Shown: positions 11,576-24,120, counted from the stretch's first letter. The stretch is 64,000 nucleotides of DNA from Ochotona curzoniae (GCF_017591425.1 NW_024466459.1:8742001-8806000), one strand, 5' to 3'. The notes: a model not told the origin generated them from the sequence alone. Program-made: numbers and translations.

Positions 11576-14500
11576 GGCACATCCCCTTCCTGGTACTTTG
11601 AACTTGGTGCTGACTGTGGAACCCCGTTGCTCCACAGGGCTGTGTGGGGATGACAGTGCAGACATCTTGTGGTGCCAAACACAGATGGCCTGGACAGTAG
11701 TCTGGGAACTGTGTCCTGACTCGGCTCCAGAACCTTCTCTGCCAGCTCTGTCCAAGCGGATGTAAGTCAGGAGCTCGCTCGCTCTCCCCGCGGGACGTGC
11801 TGGCTGGGACCAGGATGCGGTTCTGAAGAGTCTTGTGGTGTGTAGCTCCTCCCTGTGCCCAAGAAAGCTCATGTCCGTTTTTGAAAACGATCTGAAAGGG
11901 AGAAATTGGCATCTTGGCTATACTTAGTAATTGCAGGTTTGCAAAACCCCAAGTTCTCACCCACAGCGGGGCAGAGGCACACTGGCTCGCTCTTTGTGGT
12001 CCTGGTAGGATTCCAGCCCAACCCCCGCTACTGGTCAGGGTCCCCAGGCTCCTGGCAGCTCTTGTCCTGGGACCACAGTGGTGAGGTTGCAGCAGGCCAG
12101 CAGGCAGCAGGACTATGCTATGGGCTCCTGCTGACATTAGCACTCTGTAAGCACAGCCAGAGCTCCGGGATCCCACACACCCCACATCCAGGATGCTCGT
12201 GGGGGTCCCTTCTGCCAAGGCTCCAGACAGGGACAGCCCCTGGCCCACACAGCTACATCCTGCTCACCTGTTCCTATGACCTCCTTCCAAGAAAGCCTCA
12301 GAGGCAGCCATATATGTCACTATCCTGGCCAGCGACCAGGGCAGTTCCCACCAGGAAAACTGGGATTTGCAAAGCTGTACCTGGCACGTGTGCAGCTGCA
12401 AAACAGAAAACCAGAGCTGGTTCTGTGTGCAGCAGAGAGCGTGGGGCAGAAGGGATGGGTGTGCTAAGTGCTTCCCCCCAAAGCAAACCAGCAGGGGGCT
12501 GGACGTGACCCTAAGCCAGGCCATGTCTTGATGACAGACAGTGGGCATCCATCTGTGGGGGGCAGGAGGAGAGGGGAAGGGGAGAGAAGAACAATCTCAC
12601 GGTAGCCCCAGACAAGCACCCTGGTGCCTGCCCCACCCTACTTCCATCTCTGGCTTGTTCCTCTTTTACAAACAGCCACGCAGCATCCTTCACTGAAGGC
12701 AGTTACTGCAAGTTGGGGGTGGGCAGGGACCAGGGCAGAGGAGGGGGTGGCTGGCCCATTTGTCCAAGCCACAGAAGACAGGGACCCTGCAGCAGGACTT
12801 CCGGCCCCTCATGCTCATTATCTGCGGCACCCCAAAATAGAAGCTCCATCATCCCAAGAGGCTCATCTCCTGAAGGACAAAGCCTTCGATTCTTTCCACA
12901 CGCAGCCCTGGGCATGTAAGCGAGGAAGATGCAGCTTGGGCTGGACAGCTGGGGCCCGGGAGGGGAGCTGGAGACGAGCATCACGGTCACCTAATTCCAC
13001 TTGGCATCTTTCCCTGCTGGCAGGACCCTGGGCTGATCCGACAGGAGTGCCAGCTCCCAAAGCAGAGGGCGTGGTCCTCTTTGCTCAATGCCCCTAAAGT
13101 CCTGATCTGAGGGGTGCATTGAAAGTGACAGTTCTCTAGGGTAGCAGCCTCCAAGACGGCAGTGAAAAGCAAATGACCTGACCAGGGGTAGAGGCTGTGA
13201 TTTTGAGTGCCTCTGATGGGGTGCAGGCTAACAAAGGAAGTTATGAAACACACACAGGCACCCCATTTGGGGCCGGGAGCATGCTGTGGGGCAGAGAGGA
13301 ATCAGAGCATATTTGCATTTCTTGGGGTTCCTTCCTAGAAAAGCAATCAGTGAGGGTCTGTACACGCAAGTGCCCCCCAGAGATGTCCTGGGCTGCCCTC
13401 CCCCACCTGCCCTGCCCCCTCCCCATGCCTCCTGCTTGTAGGTGCAGCCCAGAGCCCACCAGGGGCACTGCCCCTGCTGCTGCCCGCGCCCCCACCCATA
13501 GGCTGGCACAGCAGGCTGGGGAGTCCCGGGAGGGACAGATGGTCCCGATGCATCAGTCTCCCTGACTGTGCACGACCTAGAAAAAAATCCATAGGCGCAG
13601 AACTTGACACTTGCAAGCACAGAACATTGTAGGGCGAGTCGCAGTCGCCTTTGCCATGTGTGACAAGTATGTGTGACCAGGGAGTTCTCATGTGAGAACT
13701 CGTAAAAGGGTAGACAATGCAGAGATGAACTGGTCTGCAGGGGCGAGTCTGCCACCTCCCGGCTCTCGGCTCTGGCTGTCTCGGTTCACGTGGGGCGGCT
13801 TGCCTTCCCTAAGTTGCAGGAGCCACGCTGCTGGGGAAGGTGTGAGCGCTCTAGTCCCCGAGGTTTAATACCCCAAGGACCCTGAAGCCAGCAGCAGGGA
13901 TCCGATTCTAATTCTGAACACAGGCTGGCACACCGTCCATGAGATCAGACGTAGCAGAGCTGCAGTGGCCAAGGAGCCATTGGGAAAAAAGAAAAAGATT
14001 GGTTAAAGTGAGAGGCTGCAGGATCCTGCATGAAATCACCACGGAGTTACTCACCAAGAGACATGGAAACACGTGCCCACACAAGGACGGGGCCTCAGTG
14101 CGCCTGGCAGCATTAGTCACGGTAGCCAGGAGCGGCAGCGACCCAGCTGTCGGTCCGAGGGTGAGCGGATTAGCAGCACGTGACCCATCAGGAGTTGCAG
14201 TCCGGGTATATAAGAAGGGGTGGAGTTGTTGGTAACACCCCATGGTGTGGGTAAGCCTCAGGATGCCAAGAGCTAGAATGCAGGTGCAGAGGTTCAGGTC
14301 AGATCTGCAGTGCCCAGAAGAAGCAAAGCCGGGGTGAGGTGGGGTGGGGACGGCGCACTGACAGGCTAGGGAGCAGGGGAGGGGCAGAGAGAAGTGCCTG
14401 GAGAGCAGACAGAAATGCTGGCTGCATGGCAGTGTGAGAGCTTGGTGCTGCACACTTGTGCACTGTATGAGCACGCATTTCATGTCAGTTTCACCACTTC

Positions 14501-15000
14501 TTCTGATTCCTGGTTTTGTTCTGGCCCAGCTCTGGCGATCTGGCCGTTTGGGGAGTAAATCAGCAAACAAAAGATCTCTCTCCATCTTTCCCCTGACCCT
14601 GTATTAGATCTATAATGTCTACCTACACACACACATATGCGTATGCATGGAGAGAGCATTCTGACTGTGGAAGCCCTAAGTGTCAGGCCACAAGGCACTT
14701 CAGAGACCCTTGGATGAGGCTGGTGTTGGGCACAGCACCCAGGGTTCTCTTGGCATGCCAGCCTGCAATCTCAAAGTGATTGGGTTCTGAAGCCTGTCTC
14801 CCACGTGGTGAGTGGAGTCTCCAAGAAGCAACACGAGCTGGGGGTGACTCAGGCACCGAACAGAAATGACGCATGCGGCTACCATCTCTCCCGCACTTCC
14901 TCGCGGGCGTGGGAACGTGCGGATGTTGACCAAGTCCAGGCTCCAGGAAAAGGGGGAGATGGGGGCGCCAGGCCTGGTGCTGCTGTTCTTAGCATAGCTC

Positions 15001-15015
15001 CCACTAGGGGGCGTC
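15001..15015 (+). promoter_or_regulatory. CTCF-like motif
   Basis: CCACTAGGGGGCGTC matches the CTCF core CCASYAGRKGGCRSY at all but one of the degenerate end positions. Confidence 0.45.
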
Positions 15016-15868
15016 GACACAGGCGCCCTTGCGGCTTCAGGAAGTCAATTGTAATCCAGTTCCCTGTTGAATGGTTAATGCAATTTTGGACCTGCTTTTT
15101 TATCTTCTTGTCTAATTGGCATTTAATTGCTAGGGGTTTCGGTTTTCCCTTGCATACCCACCTGGAGGACTTGGAGACCGCACCAGGATGGGGGTGGGAG
15201 GTTAGGAATTAGCCATCAATCTTTCTTCCCTCCTCCTCCTGCTGTTCCCTCTGATGTGGGTCAGCTCTCCCAGCATCTGCCTGGTGTCCAAGTGGGTATT
15301 TTGGAATAACAAGTTGAAATGTGTGAGGGAACTGGAGGCGAGGAAGAAGGGAAAGAAAGAACGGCGTGGGGTGAGGGCAGGGAGGGCAGTGTTACCTGGC
15401 CACATGGCATGTGTGCCCACACCATGTTTCAGGCTAGACTTGTGTCTTGCTGCCAGCCCTGATGTCTGATGTGTGTGACCCCCTCGTGGGTCATCACTAG
15501 AAAGAACATTTTTTTTTGTCCCAGAAGGAAGCAGATGTTGGCAAAAGCGCTCGACGCCCCAGGGGAAAGCACAGATGGTATGAACACATCTTAGAGCGAT
15601 GGGTTGTCCTCCTGCACGGTGGGTGGGCTCGGAGCTGACTGTGTGCCCAGCTTGCGGCTTCCTGCAGGCTGCCCTGGGTTGCAAGGTCAGTGGGGCCAGA
15701 CATGGGAAATGGCGCCCACCCTCAACCACAGGAGACATTGGCCGCAGTGCTGGCCTGAACCTTCCCTGGGACATGGAGTGGGGGGCTATCCCAAGAGACC
15801 CACGCATGAGTGGAAAAGCTGAGATGGATCAGCCTTAGTCACGAAGCCAGATTCCAGGGACAGGGCAG

Positions 15869-15869
<1 letters not shown>

Positions 15870-15906
<37 letters not shown>

Positions 15907-15918
15907 TGCATACACACA
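15870..15918. repeat. (TC)n(AC)n microsatellite
   Basis: About ten TC units followed by about eight CA units, then catgcatacacacatg. Confidence 0.95.
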
Positions 15919-16340
15919 TGGACTCTGTGTGAGAAGCAGTGCAGATGTGGGGGAGAGGCGGGAAGCACTGAAGACTCCTGCCCTTGGCCTCGCCCCAGCT
16001 GGGGCAGGCAGTTGGCAGAGCAGGTTAAGTGGCCTCCGCCCATGGCAGGGTGCCTGGCCCCTGGCGCAGCGCCTCCACGTTGGGTCTGGCTTCCTGCTCA
16101 CACACACCCCTGTGAGGTAGCAGCAACTTGGATCCCACTAGCTCCAGAAAAGCAAGTACATAAAGTTGAAAAACAGCAAGTGAGGGAGGGAGAAGGGATC
16201 CCTCCAGATGCAAGTCCAGGAAGCCAGCACCTCAATGCCCACTGGCCCTGGCCCTTGGGCCCGCATGCTATCTGAAGCCACGCAGCCCCACCTCACAATA
16301 TTTACCTAGAATCCTTCACTCTTCATGGGACATTATTTTC

Positions 16341-16664
16341 TTAAAGATTTATTTAATTTTTTATTGTTACAAAGTCAGATATACAGAGAGGAGGAAAGAC
16401 AGAGGAAGATCTTCCATCTATTGATTAACTCCCTAAGCGGCTACAACGGCTTGAGCTGAGTCAATCCCAAGCCAGGAGCCTCTTCCGGGTCTCCCATGCA
16501 GGTGCAGGGTCCCAAGACTTTGGGCCATCCTCCACTGCTTTCCCAGGCCACAGGCAGGGAGCTGGATGGGAAGCAGGACTGCTAGGATTAAAACTGGTGC
16601 CCATATGGGAACCCATTGTGTGCAAGACAAGGACTTTAGCTGCTAGGCGACCATGCTGGGCCCC
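16341..16664 (-). mobile_element. CSINE, near full length
   Basis: Starts ttaaagatttattt, carries acaaagtcagatatacagag and catatgggaacc, ends gctgggcccc. Confidence 0.92.
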
Positions 16665-17760
16665 ATAAATCCGTTTCTAAAGTTTATTTTTTTTTTTTAA
16701 GTTTCATTCTTTTGCAGTGTTAGACCAGCCCTGGTGGACATGAGGGTCCCACAGCATCGCTGCAGTCCAAGCCATGCTGTAGTTACTAGCACAGCCCCAG
16801 AGCAGTGTATGGCTTTATGCGCCGATCCCTGGGTTGTTCCCAGGCCTGCCTCCCAGCCCCTGACTCCCTCCCCTGCACCCTTCCTTCCCAGCACCCAGGC
16901 AGGAGGGGGGCTGTGGTGTCTCCCCACCCCCGCAGGAAGGAGAGAAATGGAAACCAGATGTGTTTCCTGCGGTGTCACCGCCCACTGTGGGCCTGGACTG
17001 CTGATCTAGCTCATTCCTGAGGGCGGGGTGTTCGACCTCAGTGCTGTTGACATGGGGCCTGGAACATTCTTTGCTGTCAGAGCTCCATCTGTGGCTCCTT
17101 CCCACTGCATGCCACCGGCAGCCCTGAAATGGGGCCAACCAAAGATGTCTCCAGATGGTTTGTGGGGGTGCTAGGTGTAGCAGGGGCCAAGCACTCTGTG
17201 AACAAGCCAGGGCACCAGGCTGTCCCTGCTCATGGCTGTCCACTGGCCGGTTCCCCCTCCTAACTCCAGGAGGTAGCCCGAGGTCCTGCGACTCTGGGGA
17301 GGTCTCCCAGCTCTCTCTCCACCCCCAGTCCCAGGATCCACAGGCTCATTGGCGCCAGCTCCACTTGGCCCGGGGAGTCCCCAGGGGGCATTGCCCAGCC
17401 CTGCGCTCACTGCCCCCTGCAGACGCCAGAAACCCCAGAGCAAATCAGCTAGTGCCTGGCTTAGGGGCCAGTCAAGTGGACGCAGGCAGCTCTTCCCCAT
17501 CCTCCCCTACTCTCACAACTCCACTCTGTCCCCAGCGCCACCCCCACCTGGTCCTCACGGAGGAGTATGAGTCTCCAGCTCTTCCCTCCATCCTCCTTCC
17601 CTCCTTCCCTTCATTCCTCCCTCCCTCCCTCCCTCCCTCTTTTTTCCCAGGCTGTACCATACTCAGTGCCACAGCAAGCCTCCATGCCCTCTGACCTGCA
17701 ACAGAACACACAGCATTGCCAGCGAGGGGCACCATCCCAATATTTTGCTATCTAGCATTA
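16665..17760. other. Intergenic, no gene seen
   Basis: Ordinary sequence with a pyrimidine-rich (TCCC)n stretch at about 17583-17646. Open frames lack recognisable domains. Confidence 0.6.
17583..17646. repeat. (CCTC/CCTT)n simple repeat
   Basis: Runs of tccc and ttcc units followed by a short T run. Confidence 0.9.
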
Positions 17761-17779
17761 TTTTTTAAGATTTATTTAT

Positions 17780-18137
17780 GGGCCCAGTGCAATAGCGTAG
17801 TGGTTAAAGTCCTTGTCTTGCACGTGCCTGGACTCCCATATGGGCACCAGTTCTAATCCTGGCTGCCCCACTTCCCATCCAGCTCCCTGCTTGTGGCCTG
17901 GGAAAGCAGTCGAGGATGGCCCAAAGCCTTGGGACCCTGCACCCATGTGGGAGACCCGGAAGAGGCTCCTGGTTCCTGGCTTGGGATTGGCTCAGCTCAA
18001 GCCGTTGCGTCCACTTGGGAAGTGAACCATTGGACGGAAGATCTTCCTCTCTGTCTCTCCTCATCTCTGTGTATCTGCCTTTCCAATAAAATAAATAAAT
18101 CTTTAAAAAATAAAAAATAAATTTAATAAATTTTAAA
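17780..18137 (+). mobile_element. CSINE inserted into the tail of the neighbouring CSINE
   Basis: Head gggcccagtgcaatagcg at 17780, tail ccaataaaataaataaatc. The 13-bp duplication aagatttatttat lies at 17767-17779 and 18138-18150, which places the insertion inside the T-rich end of the next, antisense copy. Confidence 0.9.
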
Positions 18138-18461
18138 AAGATTTATTTATTTTTATTGAAAAGATAGATCAGATTTATGGAGAGAAAGAGATAGAATGGT
18201 CTTCCCTCCATTGGTTTTCTCTTCAAGTGGTTGCCACAGTCAGAGCTGAGCCGATCCAAAGCCAGGAGCCAGGAGCTTCTTCTGGGTCTTCCATGTGGGT
18301 GCAGGGTCCCAAAGCTTTGGGCCGTCCTCGACTGCTTTCCCAGGCCACAAGCAGGGAGCTGGATGGGAAGTGGAGCAGCTGGGACACAAAATAGCGCCCA
18401 TAAGGGATCCCAGCGCTTGCAAGGCAAGGATTTAGCCACTAAGTCATCACACCGGCCCCCC
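18138..18461 (-). mobile_element. CSINE, interrupted in its tail
   Basis: Antisense copy whose tail start is separated at 17761-17779 by the plus-strand insertion. Ends accggcccccc. Confidence 0.9.
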
Positions 18462-18599
18462 GAATGTTATTTGCCTCCACAGTTCTCATGCTAACATGAT
18501 TCGCACACAAAGAGAACGAATCATAGTTCACAAATGCAGTTCTCAGACCACAATCCACTGCTAAGCCAGTCGCCAGCTCATTGGACTGTCTCTGTCCCC

Positions 18600-18767
18600 C
18601 ACCAGCTTCTCCCCTCCACCCCGTCTGTCCCCTCCCCTCCCCACCAGCTTCTCTCCTCCACCCCGTCCGTCCCCTCCCCTCCCCACCAGCTTCTCTCCTC
18701 CACCCCGTCCATCCCCTCCCCTCCCCACCAGCTTCTCCCCTCCACCCCGTCTGTCCCCTCCCCTCCG
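18600..18767. repeat. Minisatellite, four units of 42 bp
   Basis: The phrase accagcttct starts at 18601, 18643, 18685 and 18727: an exact 42-bp period with few substitutions. Pyrimidine-rich on the plus strand. Confidence 0.95.
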
Positions 18768-19215
18768 GGAGGGCCGCTGCACTTGTTGAGCTGGGTGTGG
18801 TGACTGGGGCCACTGGAAGTCTAAAGGGTGAAAGGAGAGCTGCGTCTTGCCCCTCGGCTCTCGGCCCACTCTGCCGACAGGGGCCGCTGGAGGGCCTGCA
18901 GGCTCTTGGTCCCAGTGTCCCTGCATTCTGAGCCAGCCTCTGCCCGTCCTGTCCCCCACCCCTCCCTGCCGTTGCTTCGGTGGTTCCTTGGGGTCCCTGC
19001 TCCCTTCTCCACACATCCGAGCTCTATTCCAGGTTCACTTTCTGCTGTTTCCAGGTATTGCCATCCCATAATACCTGCTTCACCAACTTCAGTATAAACT
19101 ATTTGTTGATACAATAGGTGTGGTGTCTGTTGCTTTATTATCGGCGTGTGACGAATAGACATAAATACTTCCCAACCCCTTCACTCAATCGGTACTGTGT
19201 GTCAGACCTGTTCTT
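18768..19215. other. Intergenic, nothing recognised
   Basis: No exon, SINE or tandem repeat identified. Confidence 0.5.
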
Positions 19216-19515
19216 TTGTAAAAATATTTTGTTTTTATTTGAAAAAGCAGGGTTACAGAGAGATAGATCTTCTGGCTGGTTCACTCTCCAAACGGCTGCA
19301 ATGGCTGGAGCTGAGCCGATCTGAAACCAGGAGCCAGGAGCCTCTTCCGGGTCTCCCATGTGGGTGCAGGGCCTCAAGCATTTGGGCCGTCCTCTGCTGT
19401 CTTCTCATGCCATAGGCAGGAAGCTGGATGGGAAGTGGCACAGCCAGGATTTGAACTGGTGCCCATATGGGATGCTGGCATCATGGGTAGAAGATTAGCC
19501 AGCTCTATTTTAACT
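19216..19515 (-). mobile_element. CSINE, older copy
   Basis: Starts tttttatttgaaaaagcaggg, carries gagccgatctgaaaccaggagcc and catatgggatgc. Diverged at both ends. Confidence 0.8.
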
Positions 19516-20741
19516 GCTTGACTCACCTGCCCTCTGGGAAACCCTCACCACTATCCCACTGAGTAGCAAAAGGAGGCATGGCTGCTAATTGTAGGCAGGA
19601 CCCCTGGGAAGCTCTGGTTCCCTGAGTGGGAGTGGGCAGACTGGCTGCAGCCTCTGAGTGTCTGGGGCGGGGGGCAGTTGTGACTGTGGCCGACCCCTGT
19701 GGCCTCAGCTACCCTTGGACGCTGGATGGCTTGGGGGCCACCCTAGACATGGGTGGCCTTGAGCCAAGCACACCTCATGTCCCGAGTCACATGCTGTGTG
19801 ATCTCTCTGTCTGCCTGGGCAATCGGCCCCTACAGCCCTGCCTGGCCTTCCTCCTGTCCCTGCCAGCACTGCTGTCATCTGGCCACCTGGACAAGGAAAT
19901 GCCAGAAGGCACCAGAGGTTTCTATTGGGGTGGAGGCTTTGGTGGGGTCTGGGTCCCTAAGAGGCTCCCAGACTTTCCCTCCAGGGACTCCCCCAAGAGC
20001 TGCTAACCCTGCAGGCAGGGCCAGGGCCTCTGTTCCCCGAGGAGTCCACCTTGCGTTCCATGTCGGATTTTCCAGCGGCCCTGGCAGCTGCTGCTCTGTA
20101 CCACTGCCCTTGGTGGGGCCCAGAGGGTCACTCCCGGTGAGCTTGGTTTCATGTGCCCAGAATTTTGCTCCCACCCCTAGCGTGGATTCCGGCATCCTAT
20201 GGAGAGAATCAGCTGAGAGATCCAAGCTGGGGTTATTTTTAGAAGTAAAGATCACTCGGGCCCAGCTTGTTCAGAGAAGGAAAACAGAGTCAAGGCCTTC
20301 CGTTGTTTCCGAAGTTCGGGCAGTGCGGCAAGCATGCAGAACCACCACTTGCTGGTTGCCAAGACCGACCTTGTCCCTCAGGGCCAGGGACAAGGGCCCT
20401 GAAACACACCCCTCTTTGTTTCATTCTGGCTTTTCTTGGCCTGCACTTCACACCAAACTTGAACGTGCGCCAGCCTTTGTCCATGATTTACGCTGAACTT
20501 GCAGTTCCGTTGACAATGGAATCTTTTACATTTTGAACTTGAGAACTGAAGCGGAGTTGTGCGTAGAGGAGAATGTCACCCTGTAGCAGCCAGAGCCGAG
20601 TTCCTTCTCCCAGGAGTTGGCTCGCAGACCTGGACCAGCAAGATTCGGCCTGGTTTCACTAGGGGAATGGCTAAGAAAACCGAAACTGGTTGAACGAAGT
20701 CTCGTTTCAAAGGTCAGAATGAACACTAACAAAACAAGCTG
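19516..20741. other. Intergenic, no gene seen
   Basis: Unique-looking sequence. A 247-codon plus frame (19753-20496) has no recognised domain or splice structure. Confidence 0.55.
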
Positions 20742-20931
20742 TCCCGGGGCAGGCGCAGCAGGTTAAGCTGTTGACTGCAGCACTGGCATCCCTTATGGCA
20801 CTGGTTCAAGTCCCACTGCTTCACTTCCCATCCAGTTGCAAGCAAGAAAACAGCGGAGGATGGCCCAACTGCCCGGGCCCCTGCAGCCGTGTGGAGGTGA
20901 AGGAGCCACTAACTAGGCCACCACGCCGGGC
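20742..20931. mobile_element. Composite of two truncated CSINE heads in opposite orientation
   Basis: A plus-oriented piece from ggcaggcgcagcaggttaag to about 20897 runs directly into a minus-oriented head (ccactaactaggccaccac then gccgggca). The middles of both are missing. Confidence 0.55.
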
Positions 20932-20978
20932 ATAATAGCTGTGAAAGTGTGGATGAGAATAATAAAAACCATTTATCC

Positions 20979-21060
20979 GGGCCCAGCACGATAAATAGCA
21001 ACTCAAGTGCTCACGGTGAATTGCTGGGATCCCACACGGATGCAGGTCTGGGGCCTGCTG
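20979..21060 (+). mobile_element. Possible CSINE head fragment
   Basis: gggcccagcacgataaatagc followed by gctgggatcccacacgg resembles a CSINE 5' end. Short and diverged. Confidence 0.35.
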
Positions 21061-21411
21061 CTCTGTCTCTGTTCCTGGTTGAATCAAACAGACCAGCTGG
21101 ACGGGAGGGCTGCCAACCCCGCCTGGCATTTTGTCTGGGTTCACCTCCTGCATTCCGGTGAACTCCCCTTCCCTCCTGATTGCAGGTGGAGTTCCGGTTG
21201 CCACATGCTGAAGGCCACTGGCGTGTCAGGTCACTGCAGACCACACCATTGTCTCCACTGGTTTCCTATGTCCATCCATCTCCAGGTGCCCTTCTGCCAT
21301 CCGTCTGTCCTCTTCTATTTCCTGGCATGTGCCTGCTCTGCTTCATCCTGGCTAATGTTTCTTTCTCTGTTTAAACGTGTTCTCATCCTATTCTATCATC
21401 TTGATTCTCTA

Positions 21412-21670
21412 GGACAGATCTTTTATCTGCAGGTTCAATCCTTAAATGGCCTGTAAAGGCCAGGGCTGGGCCAGAATGAAACCAGGGACCAGGAGCTTCT
21501 TCCAGGTCTCCCTTGTGGGAGCAGGGGTCCAAGCCTTGGGCCATCCTCTGCCGAGTTTCCCAGGAGTATGGGCAGTGAGCCGGATGGGAAGTGGAGTGAC
21601 CAGGACTGAAACTGGGGTCCATATGGAATGCTGGTGTCGCAGACTGTAGCTTAACAGCGCCAGACCCAGC
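21412..21670 (-). mobile_element. CSINE, older copy
   Basis: Carries gccagggctgggccag, ccaggagcttcttccaggtc and gtccatatggaatgc; both ends are degraded. Confidence 0.75.
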
Positions 21671-21769
21671 ACTGCAAAGCTTATAACAGGAAATGCTGTC
21701 TCCCCTGAGAGTGTACTTTCACTTTAAATAATCCTGGCTTTGCCCCTCAGCTTTTTCCTATGTCTCTTC

Positions 21770-21965
21770 CTTGAAGTGTTTCTTGCACAGAGACAAGAAC
21801 CCGGACCAAGCCCAGCCAAGGGACTGCTCCCGCAGCACCCCATCCACTGCCTGCCAGGGTGTGCGTCTCAGAAGCCAAGGCGGGAATCCACCCCTCTAGG
21901 CGTCTGACACAGGCTGTCTGCATCCTGAGCGGCGATTTAACCTGCTGTGCTGCAACAGCAGCCCG
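21770..21965 (-). mobile_element. Ancient CSINE remnant
   Basis: Only the end, gcatcctgagcggcgatttaa and cctgctgtgctgcaac, is clear. Boundaries are approximate. Confidence 0.4.
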
Positions 21966-22027
21966 CAAAAGCAAACTCTTCGATGCCTGCCAAGTAGCCC
22001 ATGATGGGGGGCTAAACCCACACTCTC

Positions 22028-22228
22028 ATTTTTATAAGATTTGTTTATTTATTTGAGAGACAGAGATCTTCCATCCACTAGTTTACCCTGCAATGGCAGC
22101 AGCAGGCAGGAGCCAAGAACTCCACCCAGGTCTCCCACGTGGGTGATAGGGTGGAAATACTTGAGCCACTCACTGCCGGTTGCTTTCCCAGGTGCATTAG
22201 CCAGGAGTGGCCCTGAAGCGGCACTCTC
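22028..22228 (-). mobile_element. CSINE, older subfamily, truncated
   Basis: ataagatttgtttatttattt then gagatcttccatccactag through ccaggtgcattagcc. Confidence 0.7.
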
Positions 22229-22988
22229 TTACAGGATGTCCCCATGGCCAACAGTGGCTTCCCTTGCTGGTAAGGCCGATCTTAAGGTCAGAAAACTCTC
22301 TGTAACGAAAAGGGTTTACCGAGCCATTGCAGGTGGGTGCTGACTAGGGAAGAACCAGGCCTTCCTTAGGAGGGCTCGGTTTCACCATTACCCATGGCAG
22401 GACCAGCAAGAACTTGGCAATCTGTTTGGGCACCTGGGAGCCAAGAGTATTTTGGGAACAGAATCTGCAGGAGGGAAAGCATACCTGCCATATGCTGGGC
22501 CTCCACGGGCTGCAGGTCCAAGGCGTGGGCTAGGAGGAGCAGTGCTGGCTTCAGGGGTGCTTGGCTGTGTGTCTTTCCGCAGGTGAGGAGGGCTGTGCCT
22601 GGGGCAAGCGCTTGACCGGGGTCTTTTGCAGGCTCAGCGGTTGAGTGCTGTCAGGGAGGACCGCCCCTTATCTCTCGCCCTTCCCACCCTCGGGCCCTTG
22701 TAATTTGGTTGAGGATATCTCAGAAGTTCTCGTCCCACGTGATAGTTTCTGGGGGTCTTTGAGGTGCCCCCAATGTTTTGGTGCTTAAATCGAGCAATGT
22801 TCATCAGGTGTGCTCCAGAGGGCCACAAGCAGGGCGTGTGGCTCAGCTGGCAGCTGCTGATTTCCCACAGCCTGGGGTGGACAGCCCCACCCCCGATCAG
22901 CAGCAGCAGGCAAAGCTGGGGTCTGGTGAGACCCCCTCCCAGGTTGCTGTAGGCTGCCTGCCTCACATGTAATATACTAAGAATATTT
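22229..22988. other. Intergenic, no gene seen
   Basis: No exon or clear repeat identified between two old SINEs. Confidence 0.5.
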
Positions 22989-23242
22989 TTGAAAAATGTA
23001 CTGTTTATGTATTTGAAAGGCATACTTAAGGAGATCTATCTGCTAGTTCACTCTGCAGTCAAGGCTGAAGCCAGGAGCTTCATCCGGGTCTCCCCTGCAA
23101 GGGCAGGGGCCCCAGCACTTGGCCATCTTCTGCTGCTTTCCCAGGCGCATTCACAGAGTTGGATGGGAAGTGGAGCAGCTGGGACTCGAACTGGTGCCTA
23201 TACGGGATGCCAGCATTGCAGGTGACAACTTAAGCCAGTAGG
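22989..23242 (-). mobile_element. CSINE, older copy
   Basis: tttatgtatttgaaaggc, then gccaggagcttcatccgg, then ggactcgaactggtgcc, all antisense. Confidence 0.8.
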
Positions 23243-23535
23243 AACAAGCTAGTTTTTCTATGGCTTCTTCCAAGTCCATAAGCCTGCCCTCTGTCTGCAG
23301 GTGCCTCCCAGAGAGCCCTACTGCGGACATTTCTCCAGGGATCAGGGCTTCTGCACGGGTCACTTGGGAGGACGCAAAAATCTACTTCGCTGAGAGACCA
23401 TGGACCACCCTGAGACGTCATCATGTTGTTGCCAGCGTACCCCTATGCTGGGAAATGGGGTTCCTGTGGGGAGGAAGTGCTCATGACAGAGTTCCTGATG
23501 GGTGCAGGCTATGCGACACTGCACAGCCAACTCAC

Positions 23536-23548
23536 CAGAGAGAGAGAA

Positions 23549-23592
<44 letters not shown>

Positions 23593-23593
23593 C
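23536..23593. repeat. (GA)n microsatellite
   Basis: About 28 GA units broken by two aaag interruptions. Confidence 0.95.
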
Positions 23594-23891
23594 AGGGGGA
23601 GCTGATGAAAGGGAACGGGTTAATTGAAGAGGCCAGTGGGCCAGGAGGAAAGCAGAACTCGCTGGTCCCAGGCCTGACAGGGTTCCTCCTGGATCTGTGA
23701 GTTAGCAGTAGGGCAGAGGTGAGGGGAGGAAGGAGCGGCAAAGGCCAGGTTTGCTGGATGGTGGCTCCGGCCAGGCTAGAAGGAACAGGTTGGAGTCACA
23801 GCTCTTACTTCCATCCTGCAGTCACACAGGCTATCCTCTGGCCATGCGGACTTTGCAACTGTAGCAGACCTACTCAAGGCCAGTTTCTGCA

Positions 23892-24120
23892 ATTATTTAT
23901 CTGAGAGGCAAAGTGATGGAGAGGTGGGGGAGTGGTAGAACTTCCTGACATTCTCCATGTGCTGCTTCACTTGCCACACAGCCAGATCTGGGCCAGAGGC
24001 TGAAGGCAGGAGCCTGGAACTCTAGCCGTGTAGACCATCTTCTGCTGCCTTCCCAGGTGCATGGGCAGGGAGAAGCTGAAACTCAAACAGCAGTTTCTCT
24101 TCTTACACCCCCCACGCTGG
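23892..24120 (-). mobile_element. Old CSINE remnant
   Basis: ttatttatctgagaggcaaag then cccaggtgcatgggcaggga. Diverged, ends approximate. Confidence 0.5.

Larger units (their letters stand above)
11112..16340. other. Intergenic, no gene seen
   Basis: About 5.2 kb almost free of SINEs. Contains a two-copy 39-bp repeat (about 11509-11575), a CTCF-like motif at 15001, and a (TC)n(AC)n run at 15870. A 268-codon minus frame at 11442-12248 has no recognised domain. Confidence 0.6.

Noticed and set aside
11442..12248. 268-codon minus-strand open frame
   Set aside because: No start context, domain or splice signals; it covers a small tandem repeat.
13441..13460. Third CTCF site (ccaccaggggcactg)
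   Set aside because: One G short in the core, so the spacing does not fit the consensus.
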